Positions 9,111 through 17,858 of a stretch of 64,000 nt of DNA are shown in pieces. The stretch covers positions 102,594 through 166,593 of the forward strand of contig NZ_AULT01000010.1 of assembly GCF_000422425.1 (NCBI RefSeq), written 5' to 3'. Every line of letters starts with the position of its first letter. The stretch's first letter is position 1. The translations under genes were made by a program, and so were the position numbers. The stretch is from Oceanospirillum beijerinckii DSM 7166 (GTDB lineage Bacteria; Pseudomonadota; Gammaproteobacteria; Pseudomonadales; Halomonadaceae). Below the pieces are notes generated by a model. It was given only the letters and a program-made list of their open reading frames with translations. It was not told the DNA's origin and made no database searches.

Positions 9111-11198
9111 ATGCGTAGTCAATATCGTTTAGGCATCGACGCCGGTGGCACCTTTACCGACTTTGTGCTGGCGGAAAATAACGGTGAGTTACGGGTATTT
9201 AAGAGTCCATCCACGCCACAGGATGGCACCATTGCAATTAAGGCGGGCTTAAGCCAGATCAGTGAAGCCTTGGGCAAATCCATTGAAGAGATCGTCCAGT
9301 CCTGTGATCTGTGCATTAACGGTACCACGGTTGCGCTGAATGCGCTGATTGAGAAAAAAGGCGTTAAGGTGGGCCTGTTATGTACTGCCGGTCATGAGGA
9401 CAGTCTGGAGATTCGTCTGGGCCATAAAGAAGAGGGTTATCGTTATGAGGCGGATTTCCCACCGGCTCATATGATCGCCCCTCGTCATCTGCGTAAGCCG
9501 ATCAATGAGCGGGTACTGTCCAATGGCCAGATCGATCAGGCGATGGATGAGCAGGAGATCCGTGATGCCGTGGCCTACTTTAAAGCCCAGGGCGTAGAAA
9601 GTGTGGCTATCTCTTTTGTTTGGGCGGTACGTAATCCCGAGCATGAAAAACGTGCCAAAGAGATTGTGCAGGAGATGATGCCGGGGGTGTTTGTCTGTAC
9701 CGGCAGTGAGGTTTATCCACAGGTGCGGGAATATACCCGTACCTCGACCACGGTGGTAAACGCTTACCTGAGTCCTGTGATGCGCCGCTATGTGGAAAAA
9801 ATTGATGAGTACTTTCGTTCCTTAGGTGCTAAATATCCGGTGCGTTACTTCCAGTCCAACGGTGGTCTGGCCGTAGGCGAGGCGATGCAGGGGCGAGCGG
9901 TCAACGCCATTAATTCAGGTCCTGCTTCCGCACCGCAAGCCGGTTTGTTTGTCGGTCAGCCGTTTGATATCAACAATGTCATCACCGTGGATATGGGCGG
10001 CACCTCGTTTGATATCACCCTGACCAAAGACGGTCATACCAACCTGAATAAGAACATCGACTTCCTGCGTTATCGCATCGGTGTGCCTATGATTCAGGTG
10101 GAAACCCTGGGTGCCGGTGGTGGTTCCATCTGTCATGTGGATAAGTACGGCATGTTGCAGGTGGGCCCTGAGAGTGCCGGTGCGACACCGGGCCCTGTCT
10201 GTTACGGCAAGGGAGGTACACAGCCGACGGTGACCGATGCCAATTTGGTATTGGGCTACCTGAACCCAGCCGCGGTGCTGGGTGGGGCGATTCGTCTGGA
10301 TCGTGAGGCAGCCATTCATGCGGTTAAAGCGCATGTGGCCGATCCGCTGGGTATCAGTGTCGAAAAAGCCGCTTTTGGTATCAGCACCATTGTGAATTTG
10401 AATATGGTGAATGGTATTCGCCGGGTATCCATCGAACGGGGTTATGACCCCCGTGATTTTGCCCTGTTGTGTGCCGGTGGCGCGGCGGGTATGCATATCA
10501 CTGCGTTGGCGGAAGAGATCGGCAGTACCACAGTGCTGGTGCCTAAGGTGTCGTCAGTATTCTGTGCTTTTGGTCAGATTATCTCTGATGTACGTTATAA
10601 CTATCTGGCTTCTGAGCCGATGCGTCTGGATGGCGAAGATGTGAACCTGGCTGCACTGAACGATAAGTTTGGTGAGCTGGAAGAGCAGGGTCGTGAGCAT
10701 CTGCTATCTGATGGTTTTGCCGATGAGCAGATCAGCTGCACTCGCAGTGTCGAAATGCGCTATGTCGGTCAGATCCATGAATGTACCGTCGAGATTCATC
10801 CCGGCAAAATCACCCAGGAGAAACTGGCGGCGATTCTGGATGATTTCCACAAGCGTCATGAAGAACTGTATACCTATAGTGAGCCGCATAACCCGGTGGA
10901 GCTGGTGAATATCGAATCCACCATGACCGGTCATGTAGCAAAACCGGACTTCCAGGACCTGATTGCCAAAGGCTCCAGTGCAGAAGAGGCCCTGATCGAA
11001 TACCGTCCGGCGCTGTTTGATGCCGATGGTCACTGGATTGATACCGCGGTTTATTCCGGGCCTAAACTGGATGTGGGGCTGGAGATTCAGGGGCCTGCGA
11101 TCGTGGAAGAGCCAACCACCAATATCGTGGTGCGCCCTGGTTGGACGCTGGTGCTGGAAAGCAACCATTGTTATCGCTTAACCAGAAGAGATGCCTGA
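9111..11198 (+). CDS. hyuA: Hydantoinase A/oxoprolinase family subunit (HyuA-like, possible lactamase alpha subunit)
   Basis: 695 residues with the two-lobed ATP-binding fold of HyuA proteins. The N-terminal phosphate loop is GIDAGGTFTDFVL, and a second nucleotide motif TVDMGGTSFDITL lies near residue 290, with NSGPASAP just before. The C-terminal part carries the family's Hydant_A_C-type region, ending in GPAIVEEPTTNIVVRPGW. In this family the A subunit activates the amide with ATP and the B subunit completes hydrolysis. It starts 12 bases after hyuB with AAGGAG at the right distance, so the two are one operon. It ends before a strongly structured region and a terminator (11273-11372). Confidence 0.87.
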   Translation: MRSQYRLGIDAGGTFTDFVLAENNGELRVFKSPSTPQDGTIAIKAGLSQISEALGKSIEEIVQSCDLCINGTTVALNALIEKKGVKVGLLCTAGHEDSLEIRLGHKEEGYRYEADFPPAHMIAPRHLRKPINERVLSNGQIDQAMDEQEIRDAVAYFKAQGVESVAISFVWAVRNPEHEKRAKEIVQEMMPGVFVCTGSEVYPQVREYTRTSTTVVNAYLSPVMRRYVEKIDEYFRSLGAKYPVRYFQSNGGLAVGEAMQGRAVNAINSGPASAPQAGLFVGQPFDINNVITVDMGGTSFDITLTKDGHTNLNKNIDFLRYRIGVPMIQVETLGAGGGSICHVDKYGMLQVGPESAGATPGPVCYGKGGTQPTVTDANLVLGYLNPAAVLGGAIRLDREAAIHAVKAHVADPLGISVEKAAFGISTIVNLNMVNGIRRVSIERGYDPRDFALLCAGGAAGMHITALAEEIGSTTVLVPKVSSVFCAFGQIISDVRYNYLASEPMRLDGEDVNLAALNDKFGELEEQGREHLLSDGFADEQISCTRSVEMRYVGQIHECTVEIHPGKITQEKLAAILDDFHKRHEELYTYSEPHNPVELVNIESTMTGHVAKPDFQDLIAKGSSAEEALIEYRPALFDADGHWIDTAVYSGPKLDVGLEIQGPAIVEEPTTNIVVRPGWTLVLESNHCYRLTRRDA

Positions 11199-11272
11199 TC
11201 GCAGATGGACTGAATGATGTATCGAGGCTAATGGGTGGGATAGGATGTTTCGCTCGTTACAAGGCATAAAGC

Positions 11273-11336
11273 TAACTCCGATGCTCTCAGGGGACTGAGA
11301 CCTCTTCTTGGGATGACTGGAGAGGTCGCGGAGTTA
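11273..11336 (+). ncRNA. Candidate structured RNA: three-way junction after hyuA
   Basis: The sequence can fold into a compact three-way junction. P1 is TAACTCCG (11273-11280) with CGGAGTTA (11329-11336). P2 is TCTCAG-GGGA-CTGAGA (11285-11300). P3 is CCTCT (11301-11305) with AGAGG (11321-11325). A terminator follows eight bases later. It could be a 3' UTR structure of hyuBA, an attenuator ahead of the araC gene, or a small RNA. The fold was found by eye, with no covariation support. Confidence 0.35.
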
Positions 11337-11343
11337 ACCGGTT

Positions 11344-11372
11344 GAGTCAGATCTTTGGTCTGGCTCCTTTTT
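11344..11372 (+). terminator. Rho-independent terminator after hyuA
   Basis: Stem GAGTCAGA (11344-11351) with TCTGGCTC (11359-11366), one G-U pair, a 7-base loop, then CTTTTT. It lies 146 bases after hyuA and 185 bases before the AraC gene. Confidence 0.8.
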
Positions 11373-11556
11373 CATTTCTGGATTTGGATCATCTATGGGC
11401 AAAAAACAACGGATTCTTAAAACAACATAAAAGCATCTGCACCGTGTTATGCACAGTGAACCCATGTGTTCATAAGCGTTCAATGCACAGGTCTTTAATG
11501 CTTAAACCGATGCAGCACATGGATATGAACTGAATAAAAATAAAAGAGGTGTTCAT

Positions 11557-12498
11557 ATGTATACCAGCTATAGTACCCACCTATTACCACCGCAGGACCG
11601 GCAGGACTATTGGAAAGAGGTGGTCGAGCAGACCTATTTCCCTCTTGAAATCCGTTTTGCCAACCCCAGTCAGTTTCATGGTTCCCTGAGTCAGTTAAAA
11701 CTGGATAAGCTTGGCCTGTCTTATCTGGCAAGTTCTTCCATCTGCTTTGAGCGCGAACAACAGCAGATCTGCAATGAACTGGAGCCCTGTTTTCTGATCA
11801 CCCTGCCGTTAAATAAATCCGTCCACTTCTCTCAAGCTAACCACTCCGTCTGCTGCCAACCTGAAGGCTTTATTCTGGAACGCAGCGACCTGCCCTACCG
11901 CTTTAGTTATGACGGTGATAATGCCCTATGGGTGTTACGGGTGCCGGTCTGCGAGCTAAAAAGCAAAATTCGTGACCCGGAGCGTTATCTCTATATGCAG
12001 TTCGATCGTCGTCAGGGCGTCGGGGCGATGTTTTTTGATTATCTGCAAAGTGTGGTTAAGCAGGCGCTGTATACCGACCCGGTCACCAGTGCAGTGTTGA
12101 GCAATCAACTGATTGACCTGTTGGTGTTGAGCTTAAAAAATGACGATAGGGTATTGATGAGCCATGAAGAGGGCATCCGCCGGGCTCATCTGGTCAATAT
12201 CGAAGCTTTTGTGCGCGATAACCTGGGCCGGGCTGAGCTATCGCCGGATATGATCGCGGCGGCCTGTAATATCTCTACCCGTTATCTGCATAAACTGTTT
12301 AAAGAGTCGGATCAAACCGTGAGTCAATGGATTAAAGAACTGCGGCTACAGGCTGCGTTAAGTGATATTAAAACCCATAGAAGCACGACTCTGGCAGAGA
12401 TCGCCTATCGTTGGGGCTTTAATGATCAGGCTCATTTCTGCCGTCTGTTTAAGGCCCGTTTTAACTGTACACCCAAGGAGGTGCGCCATTCTCATTGA
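11557..12498 (+). CDS. AraC family transcriptional regulator (OplR-like position)
   Basis: A 313-residue regulator with an N-terminal cupin-like effector domain (AraC_binding_2 type, about residues 20-190) and a C-terminal AraC double helix-turn-helix (about 215-310). The C-terminal part shows AACNISTRYLHKLFKE for the first helix-turn-helix and IAYRWGFNDQAHFCRLFKAR with FNCTPKEVR for the second. The ribosome-binding site is AAGAGGTG, about 5 bases from ATG. It lies between hyuBA and an NCS1 permease on the same strand. In Pseudomonas putida an AraC-type protein, OplR, senses lactams and controls oplBA; the order here suggests the same role. That is inference, since the effector cannot be read from sequence. 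Confidence 0.88.
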   Translation: MYTSYSTHLLPPQDRQDYWKEVVEQTYFPLEIRFANPSQFHGSLSQLKLDKLGLSYLASSSICFEREQQQICNELEPCFLITLPLNKSVHFSQANHSVCCQPEGFILERSDLPYRFSYDGDNALWVLRVPVCELKSKIRDPERYLYMQFDRRQGVGAMFFDYLQSVVKQALYTDPVTSAVLSNQLIDLLVLSLKNDDRVLMSHEEGIRRAHLVNIEAFVRDNLGRAELSPDMIAAACNISTRYLHKLFKESDQTVSQWIKELRLQAALSDIKTHRSTTLAEIAYRWGFNDQAHFCRLFKARFNCTPKEVRHSH

Positions 12499-12513
12499 GC
12501 CTGGTGCTCAATG
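12493..12513 (+). repeat. Hairpin over the stop codon of the araC gene
   Basis: Perfect 8-base stem CATTGAGC/GCTCAATG with a 5-base loop, overlapping the TGA stop. There is no T tract, so it is more likely an mRNA-end stabiliser than an intrinsic terminator. Confidence 0.4.
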
Positions 12514-12801
12514 GGTAGTGACTGCACCCCTATGGTTTGTTGCTTTAGTGGCTATTATTAGCGCGTCAGAGAGTGCTTCTGGTGTTGCGATAAGTGCTGT
12601 TTATTGCCATGAAACAGGACATTGATGATTCAAAAAAGTGTACATCGGAGATCAAATAACAGGGCGCTGATCTGCAATTAGTCAAACAGGAATACTTCTA
12701 GCCTGTACTTATCTCTTATCCGTCTCATGACTTGATTTCGTGAAGTCTGGGTGTGCGATAGAGAAGACAAATAAGTCCATGAATAACAAAAGAGATAAGT
12801 T
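12514..12801. other. Intergenic region upstream of the NCS1 permease
   Basis: Nearly 290 bases between araC and the permease gene. No gene is seen. It contains TGTACTTAT at about 12706, which matches part of the GcdR-site core but not the rest. The permease may be co-transcribed with araC or have its own promoter here. Confidence 0.3.
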
Positions 12802-14163
12802 ATGGCTGGTAAAATTACCCAAGACGGTGACCAGGTTTCACCGCAAACGTTAGTTCCTGATGAGCAGCGCATGAGCAAGGGGTCACTGAGTATGGCCTGG
12901 TGGGCGATCTGCAGTGCCATGTTCTGGCTGGTGGTATCGGCCACCCTGGCGATGAACTTCGGTACCATGAATACCCTGATCGGTTTGGGGCTGTCCACGG
13001 TGACCTATGGCATTATCAATGCGATCATCACACGCTATGCTATTAAAACCGGGCTTTCGGTTGCCCTGTTCTCCCGCATTATGTTTGGCAAGGTCGGTGC
13101 GAGTCTCGCGGTGCTGATCTTCTTTGCTACGGCGATCTATTACAGTGTATTTGAAGGCTCTGTGATTGCAGTGGCGATTCAGGCCTACTTCCCGTCATTA
13201 AGCCTGGAGATGGCTTATCTGATTGTGGTGTTGTACAGCGTGCCTCTGGTATTCGGAGGTGTGCAGCTGTGGATGGATAAGTTTAATGGTGTGCTATTGC
13301 CATTCTATATCCTGGGGCTGGTGGCGGCGGTGGTGCTATCCATCAATGAATACGGCTACTCCGATGCCTGGTTATCCATGGGGCCGGAAGGTGGAGAAGT
13401 CGAAAATGGTTGGTGGAACTGCTTTACCTATTTTATGGGTGTGTGGATTCTGATGATGTACACCTGGGATTATGCCCGTTTTGGTAAGGCCGATGACGCG
13501 GATTACCACGCCAAGATTAACTTCGGTATGCCGTTCTATCTGTTTACCTTTATGGTCAACGGTGTCGCGGGTATTTTTCTGGCAGCGACGATTCCGACTG
13601 AAGGTGGTTTGTCAGAAGTCTCCGTGGTGCTGGCTATTCTGAAACTGATGGGGATCTGGGGGCTGTTATTTGTCTGGGTCAGTCAAACCCGGATCAATAC
13701 TGCCAACTTCTATCTGGCGGCGGATAATATGCAGGCGTTCTTTGAACACTTTGGTTTGAAGCAGGTGCCACGCTTTATCTGGGCCATAGTGGTAGGGGCT
13801 GTGGTGTATCTATTAATGCTGCTGGATGTATTCAGCTTTATCCTGCAGGCGCTGGCCTATCAGGGCATCTTTGTTGTCGCCTGGGTGGCGATAGCGCTGG
13901 CCCATATCTTCTCGCCGAAATACGATCAGCTGTTTAATGGGGAGGTGAACTGCGATATCGATCAGGTGGTGTCCTTCAATCCCCGCGGTCTGATCGCCTG
14001 GTTTGGTGGTGCCGGTCTGGGCATCGTATTACTGAACTATGCCGGAGCGACTTTGGCGCTGTTTTCTGCGCCGCTGACCTTTATTTTCTCCTTCCTGGTT
14101 TACCTGATGCTGCTGAACAGTGCTAAGCAACATTGGTTTGTACGTATGGAAGCCGCAGAGTAA
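12802..14163 (+). CDS. NCS1 family nucleobase/hydantoin-type permease
   Basis: A 453-residue integral membrane protein with about 12 hydrophobic segments, of the purine-cytosine permease/NCS1 family (CodB, PucI and Mhp1 relatives). The N-terminal cytoplasmic stretch ends in RMSKGSLSMAWWAICSAMFW, as in cytosine-permease-like members. NCS1 proteins carry cyclic amides such as cytosine, allantoin and hydantoins with Na+ or H+. Lying next to a HyuAB hydrolase and its regulator, it is the likely importer of the cyclic substrate. Start ATG 12802 has AAAGAGAT upstream. A terminator follows at 14246-14280. The precise substrate is not deducible. Confidence 0.85.
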   Translation: MAGKITQDGDQVSPQTLVPDEQRMSKGSLSMAWWAICSAMFWLVVSATLAMNFGTMNTLIGLGLSTVTYGIINAIITRYAIKTGLSVALFSRIMFGKVGASLAVLIFFATAIYYSVFEGSVIAVAIQAYFPSLSLEMAYLIVVLYSVPLVFGGVQLWMDKFNGVLLPFYILGLVAAVVLSINEYGYSDAWLSMGPEGGEVENGWWNCFTYFMGVWILMMYTWDYARFGKADDADYHAKINFGMPFYLFTFMVNGVAGIFLAATIPTEGGLSEVSVVLAILKLMGIWGLLFVWVSQTRINTANFYLAADNMQAFFEHFGLKQVPRFIWAIVVGAVVYLLMLLDVFSFILQALAYQGIFVVAWVAIALAHIFSPKYDQLFNGEVNCDIDQVVSFNPRGLIAWFGGAGLGIVLLNYAGATLALFSAPLTFIFSFLVYLMLLNSAKQHWFVRMEAAE

Positions 14164-14245
14164 AAAGTCGGATAAGCACTGGAGTGCTCAACATGGCTGA
14201 AGCGCTCTAAAATGGTGCTTTGCAGCACTCTTGTGGCGCATTTAT

Positions 14246-14280
14246 AAACCTGTATCGGGTATTGTTTCGATACAGGTTTT
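14246..14280 (+). terminator. Terminator after the NCS1 permease
   Basis: Stem AAACCTGTATCG (14246-14257) with CGATACAGGTTT (14268-14279), a 10-base loop and a short T run. It marks the end of the hyuBA-araC-permease group. Confidence 0.8.
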
Positions 14281-14841
14281 GATTAATTTGTCTGTCTTTG
14301 TGACTATGACTGTATAGTCAGTTTTGTTTTTTGCTGAGCAACAGAATTTATATGTATGCCATACAAGATCTTAATAAGACTAAGGTTGAATAGTCGGCCT
14401 TAATACTCTTAAATCCCCACCCAGTATCCGGCCATAGGTTTTCTTGCCCCCGTCTTGTAAAAAACCTTGTGATATCAGACGAAAACGCTGTTTTTGTATC
14501 TGGCTTCAAGTATTTGCTCTAAAGTTGGTTTTATTATTCCTCATAGAGGGTATGGACTTTGAGACAGGGATTCGATATTGAACTATAATTGATTTTTATG
14601 GCAGGTATAAATGTCATATATTTTACTTATTTCAGCGATACCGATAACTTCATTTCAGCGAGTGCAGGGGCTAGATCAAGGCCGGATTCCAGTCAATAGA
14701 ACAGAAGTGTGTTGTCGCAAGGCAAAATGCTCATGGAGTGCTTATCCCTATTGGCACGTTCTGACTGGAAAAATTCGCGAGGGAGCTGTCGCCGGATGGT
14801 ACCCGTAATTAAAATAATTACAGTAAAAAGAGTAGATAACA
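14281..14841. other. Regulatory gap and long leader before the TRAP operon
   Basis: About 560 bases without a convincing gene. It contains a perfect dyad TGTATG-C-CATACA (about 14351-14363), which resembles GntR/FCD-type operators, and the third copy of the GcdR-type word (14615-14630). The leader after it shows TTCCAGTC (14687-14694) pairing with GACTGGAA (14763-14770), and GTAATT/AATTAC just before the ribosome-binding site. Short open frames at 14611 and 14709 look spurious. Confidence 0.45.
14608..14641 (+). promoter_or_regulatory. Predicted GcdR site, copy T (TRAP operon)
   Basis: CATATATTTTACTTAT at 14615-14630 differs at one position from the cores upstream of gcdG and gcdH, and TTTC follows as in the gcdG copy. 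The flanks match only partly (TATAAA before it, TAAC after it). It lies 212 bases before dctP. This is the basis for predicting co-regulation of the transporter with glutarate catabolism. Confidence 0.5.
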
Positions 14842-15867
14842 ATGCTGAAGAAATTTGCGAAACTGAAGAAACAGATTGTCACAGGCTCCCTGTCTGTTGC
14901 TCTGGGTGTAGGCGCAGTGACGGCTACGGCTTCTGCCTATGCGGCTGAGCACAACTGGCGTTTTGCTAACCTGTACACCCGTGGTACTGCGTTTGGTGAT
15001 GTATACGGCAGCATGGCTGAGAATATCGAGACGATGTCCGGTGGCCGTATTAAAGTGAAAATGATGTACGCCGGTGAAGGTGTTGATACCCGTGGTATTC
15101 TGGGCGGCGTTAAGTCCGGTCTGATCACGATGGGTGCACACTTCCAGCCAATGAACGCCGGTGAACTGCCAGCGGGTATCGTTGAAGTGGGTCTGCCAGG
15201 TGGTACGGCAGATGTGGGCGAGCTGAGTGTTCTGTTCCACGAGAAAGGCTTCAACGAAGTACTGACCCGTGCTTACGCTGAGCAAGGTATGGTTTATCTG
15301 AACCCATACATTCAGCCACCTGTATATCTGCTGACTAAAAAACCAATCAACTCCGTTGAAGATTTTAAAGGCCTGAAACTGCGTGCGCCAGGTGCTTACG
15401 GTAAGTTCGTACGTAACCTGGGTGCTTCTCCTGTCTCCATGACCTGGAGTGAAATCTATACAGGTCTGGCCACTGGCGTAATCGATGGCTCTATCGGTAG
15501 TAACCTGATTGACCACCGCGACGGTAACCACGCTGAAGTGGCTAAGTATATGTACCGTCTGCCACTGGCAGGTGCTCAGGTACTGCCTGTTGTAGTGAAC
15601 AAAAAAGCATGGGACAAACTGCCTGACGATCTGAAAGCGATCGTTAAAGCGGCGACTGCAGTACACGCTCGTGATCAGATGACTAAATCCCGTCTGTGGG
15701 AGTCTCAGGCGATCGCTGATATGGAAGCGAAGGGTATGAAGTGGAGCCCTGAGCCAAGCGAAGCAGATAAAGCGGCTTGGGCGAAAGCCGGTGAGAATCT
15801 GTGGGGCGAGTACGCTAAGAGCGACAAGTTCAGTGCTGAGCTGGTTGAAATTCTGAAGAAGCAGTAA
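14842..15867 (+). CDS. dctP: TRAP transporter substrate-binding protein, DctP family
   Basis: A 341-residue periplasmic binding protein. The signal peptide runs to about residue 34 (positively charged start, hydrophobic core, cleavage near ASAYA|AEHNW). The mature protein has the DctP fold, with the arginine that usually grips a carboxylate in LKLRAPGAYG (about R181). TRAP systems take up organic acids and zwitterions using a Na+ gradient. It leads the operon dctP-dctQ-dctM-usp; a strong hairpin terminator between dctP and dctQ should make the binding protein more abundant than the membrane subunits. Glutarate or a related dicarboxylate is the predicted ligand, because of the shared upstream site and the neighbouring csiD/lhgO genes. 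Confidence 0.92.
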   Translation: MLKKFAKLKKQIVTGSLSVALGVGAVTATASAYAAEHNWRFANLYTRGTAFGDVYGSMAENIETMSGGRIKVKMMYAGEGVDTRGILGGVKSGLITMGAHFQPMNAGELPAGIVEVGLPGGTADVGELSVLFHEKGFNEVLTRAYAEQGMVYLNPYIQPPVYLLTKKPINSVEDFKGLKLRAPGAYGKFVRNLGASPVSMTWSEIYTGLATGVIDGSIGSNLIDHRDGNHAEVAKYMYRLPLAGAQVLPVVVNKKAWDKLPDDLKAIVKAATAVHARDQMTKSRLWESQAIADMEAKGMKWSPEPSEADKAAWAKAGENLWGEYAKSDKFSAELVEILKKQ

Positions 15868-15910
15868 GAGGCTGATCTTACTCAACCTTCTGAATTGACG
15901 TTCCGTTGTT

Positions 15911-15945
15911 AAATAAAGGGCGATTATCTCGCCCTTTATTTTTTT
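15911..15945 (+). terminator. Intercistronic terminator/attenuator between dctP and dctQ
   Basis: Perfect 13-base stem AAATAAAGGGCGA (15911-15923) with TCGCCCTTTATTT (15929-15941), loop TTATC, then a T run. Partial termination here would explain unequal output of binding protein and permease. Confidence 0.85.
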
Positions 15946-15963
15946 CTATCAGGCTATGGCGTT

Positions 15964-16521
15964 ATGGTTAAAAAGTTAATTATTTTCTACTGTACAGGGA
16001 TCGACCGGCTTATCAGTTTCATTGGAAAAAGCATATCGTTGCTGATGCCATGTCTGGCGTTGGTGATCGCGTACGAAGTATGTTCCCGATATGTCTTTAA
16101 CCAACCAACGATCTGGGCCTACGACACCTCGTTGTTTTTCTCTGCCTATCTGGCAGCTTTAGGTGGGGCATATGCCTACCAGAAGAATGCCCATATCAAC
16201 GTGGATATTCTCTATCTGGCGGTATCCAATAAAACGAAGCGTGTATTTAACATTCTGACGGGTGTTTTGGCCGCTTTCTTTATGTTGATTCTGATCTTAA
16301 TGGCCCGCGAAAAGTTTGCTGAGGCTGTGAAATTTGATTACCGCAAAATGAGTAACTGGGCACCACCAACGCATCACTTCTGGATGATGCTGATTGTGGC
16401 TGCCGTGCTGATTATTCTGCAGATCTCCAGCAATATGATGAAAGACATTTTCTATATCTTTACCGGTCAGGACCTGCTACCTGAGCCAGAAATCGATACC
16501 GAGCAGGAGGATGACCAATGA
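15964..16521 (+). CDS. dctQ: TRAP transporter small permease, DctQ family
   Basis: 185 residues with four hydrophobic segments (about 20-45, 55-75, 95-115 and 140-160), as expected of the small TRAP membrane subunit that links the binding protein to DctM. It contains the conserved-type segment NAHINVDILY. Its stop overlaps the dctM start (ATGA), so the two are translationally coupled. The acidic C-terminal tail (PEPEIDTEQEDD) is not essential to the family. Confidence 0.9.
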   Translation: MVKKLIIFYCTGIDRLISFIGKSISLLMPCLALVIAYEVCSRYVFNQPTIWAYDTSLFFSAYLAALGGAYAYQKNAHINVDILYLAVSNKTKRVFNILTGVLAAFFMLILILMAREKFAEAVKFDYRKMSNWAPPTHHFWMMLIVAAVLIILQISSNMMKDIFYIFTGQDLLPEPEIDTEQEDDQ

Positions 16522-17840
16522 TGGGAATTGAACTACTAACCGGCATTCTGCTGCTGTGTATTCTGGTCAGTTTTGCCTTGGGTGCACCGGTTGGCTTTGC
16601 TCTGGGTGGCATCGCTATGGCGGTGGGCTACTTTACCTGGGGGGATGGCATCTTCCAGATAGTGCCAAACACCTTTGAGTCGGTACTGTTCAGCTTTATT
16701 CTGCTGTCGATTCCACTCTATATCTATATGGGCCAGTTGTTGACCCGTTCTGGTATCGGGGACGCCATGTTTAATGCCAGTCAGCTGGTGATTGGTAAGC
16801 TGCGTGGTTCTCTGGCGATCAGTGTGATTGGCGTCTGCTCCATGATCGGTGCCATGGTGGGGATTATTGGGGCCGGTATTATGACCTCCGGTAGTATCGC
16901 CCTGAAGCCTATGCTGGATCGTGGTTACGATAAGAAACTGGCGTTAGGCGTGATTATGGCCGGTGGTGGTCTGGGTATTCTGATTCCACCCAGCGTACCT
17001 ATGATTATGTTCGCGGCATCCACCCAAAACTCTGTGGGTAAGATGTTTGTTGCGGCACTGTTCCCCGCATTATTGGCGATTATCTTTCTGGTTAGCTACA
17101 TCATTATCAGCTGTAAGCTGAACCCGGAGCGCGCGCCGCTGGGAACCGGTGCAGAAGCCAAGATGACACCGAAAGAGAAGGCACGCACCCTGCGTGACGG
17201 CTTTATGTCTGTCTTCCTGATCTTTGCGGTACTGGGCAGTATTATCAGTGGTATTGCTACTCCTACTGAGTCCGGTGCTATTGGTGTCGTTGGCGCGGTG
17301 ATTCTGGCCTTCTTCTTTAAGCGTTTCCGTTTGGGCATGTTTAGAATGGCCGGTATGGAAACGGCCATGCTGGTGAGTGTGGCCATGTGGATTATTTTGG
17401 GTGCCACCCTGTTCAGTAACTTCCATCTGATGATGGGCGTGCAGGATATGATCGCCAGCTTTACCCAGGATCTGGGCTTACCGCCTCTGGGTGTGGTGAT
17501 CCTGATGCAGCTGGTGATGCTGGCGCTGGGCTTTATCATCGACGAATTTATTATCGTTTTGATGTGCGCGCCGCTGTTTACACCGATTGTCGTGGATCTG
17601 GGTTTTGACCCGATCTGGTTCGGTATCCTGATGATTCTGAATATCGAGATCGCGGTACAAACACCACCTTACGGTTTTGCACTCTTCTACCTGAAAGGGA
17701 TCGCACCGCCAGGGGTGACCATGCTGGATATTTATAAATCGGTCACGCCTTTCATCTTATTGAAACTTTGTGTGTTGATTATCTGCATGCTGTTCCCGGA
17801 ACTGGTGATGTGGTTACCCAATAAAGTGATGGGGCCCTAG
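16518..17840 (+). CDS. dctM: TRAP transporter large permease, DctM family
   Basis: 440 residues with about 12 membrane segments and typical DctM stretches such as ASTQNSVGKMFVAALFPA, GGGLGILIPPSVPMI and ATPTESGAIG. This is the Na+-driven translocation subunit. The ATG overlaps the dctQ stop by four bases; a second ATG follows directly. The usp gene starts 18 bases downstream. Confidence 0.93.
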   Translation: MMGIELLTGILLLCILVSFALGAPVGFALGGIAMAVGYFTWGDGIFQIVPNTFESVLFSFILLSIPLYIYMGQLLTRSGIGDAMFNASQLVIGKLRGSLAISVIGVCSMIGAMVGIIGAGIMTSGSIALKPMLDRGYDKKLALGVIMAGGGLGILIPPSVPMIMFAASTQNSVGKMFVAALFPALLAIIFLVSYIIISCKLNPERAPLGTGAEAKMTPKEKARTLRDGFMSVFLIFAVLGSIISGIATPTESGAIGVVGAVILAFFFKRFRLGMFRMAGMETAMLVSVAMWIILGATLFSNFHLMMGVQDMIASFTQDLGLPPLGVVILMQLVMLALGFIIDEFIIVLMCAPLFTPIVVDLGFDPIWFGILMILNIEIAVQTPPYGFALFYLKGIAPPGVTMLDIYKSVTPFILLKLCVLIICMLFPELVMWLPNKVMGP

Positions 17841-17858
17841 AGGTTAAAGAGACTGGAT

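Noticed and set aside
11342..11533. A 63-codon open frame between hyuA and araC
   Set aside because: It begins inside the terminator hairpin and has no ribosome-binding site.
12704..12714. TGTACTTAT before the NCS1 permease as a fourth GcdR site
   Set aside because: Only nine bases of the core match and the CATATAT half and flanks are missing.
14351..14363. Dyad TGTATG-C-CATACA as a firm CsiR operator for the TRAP operon
   Set aside because: The arms are short and no like dyad is present in the csiR-csiD gap; it is noted only in the gap description.
14818..15885. A 355-codon open frame antisense to dctP
   Set aside because: It is the complement of a high-bias real gene (signal peptide, DctP motifs); composition is rich in His, Gln and Thr with no recognisable domain.
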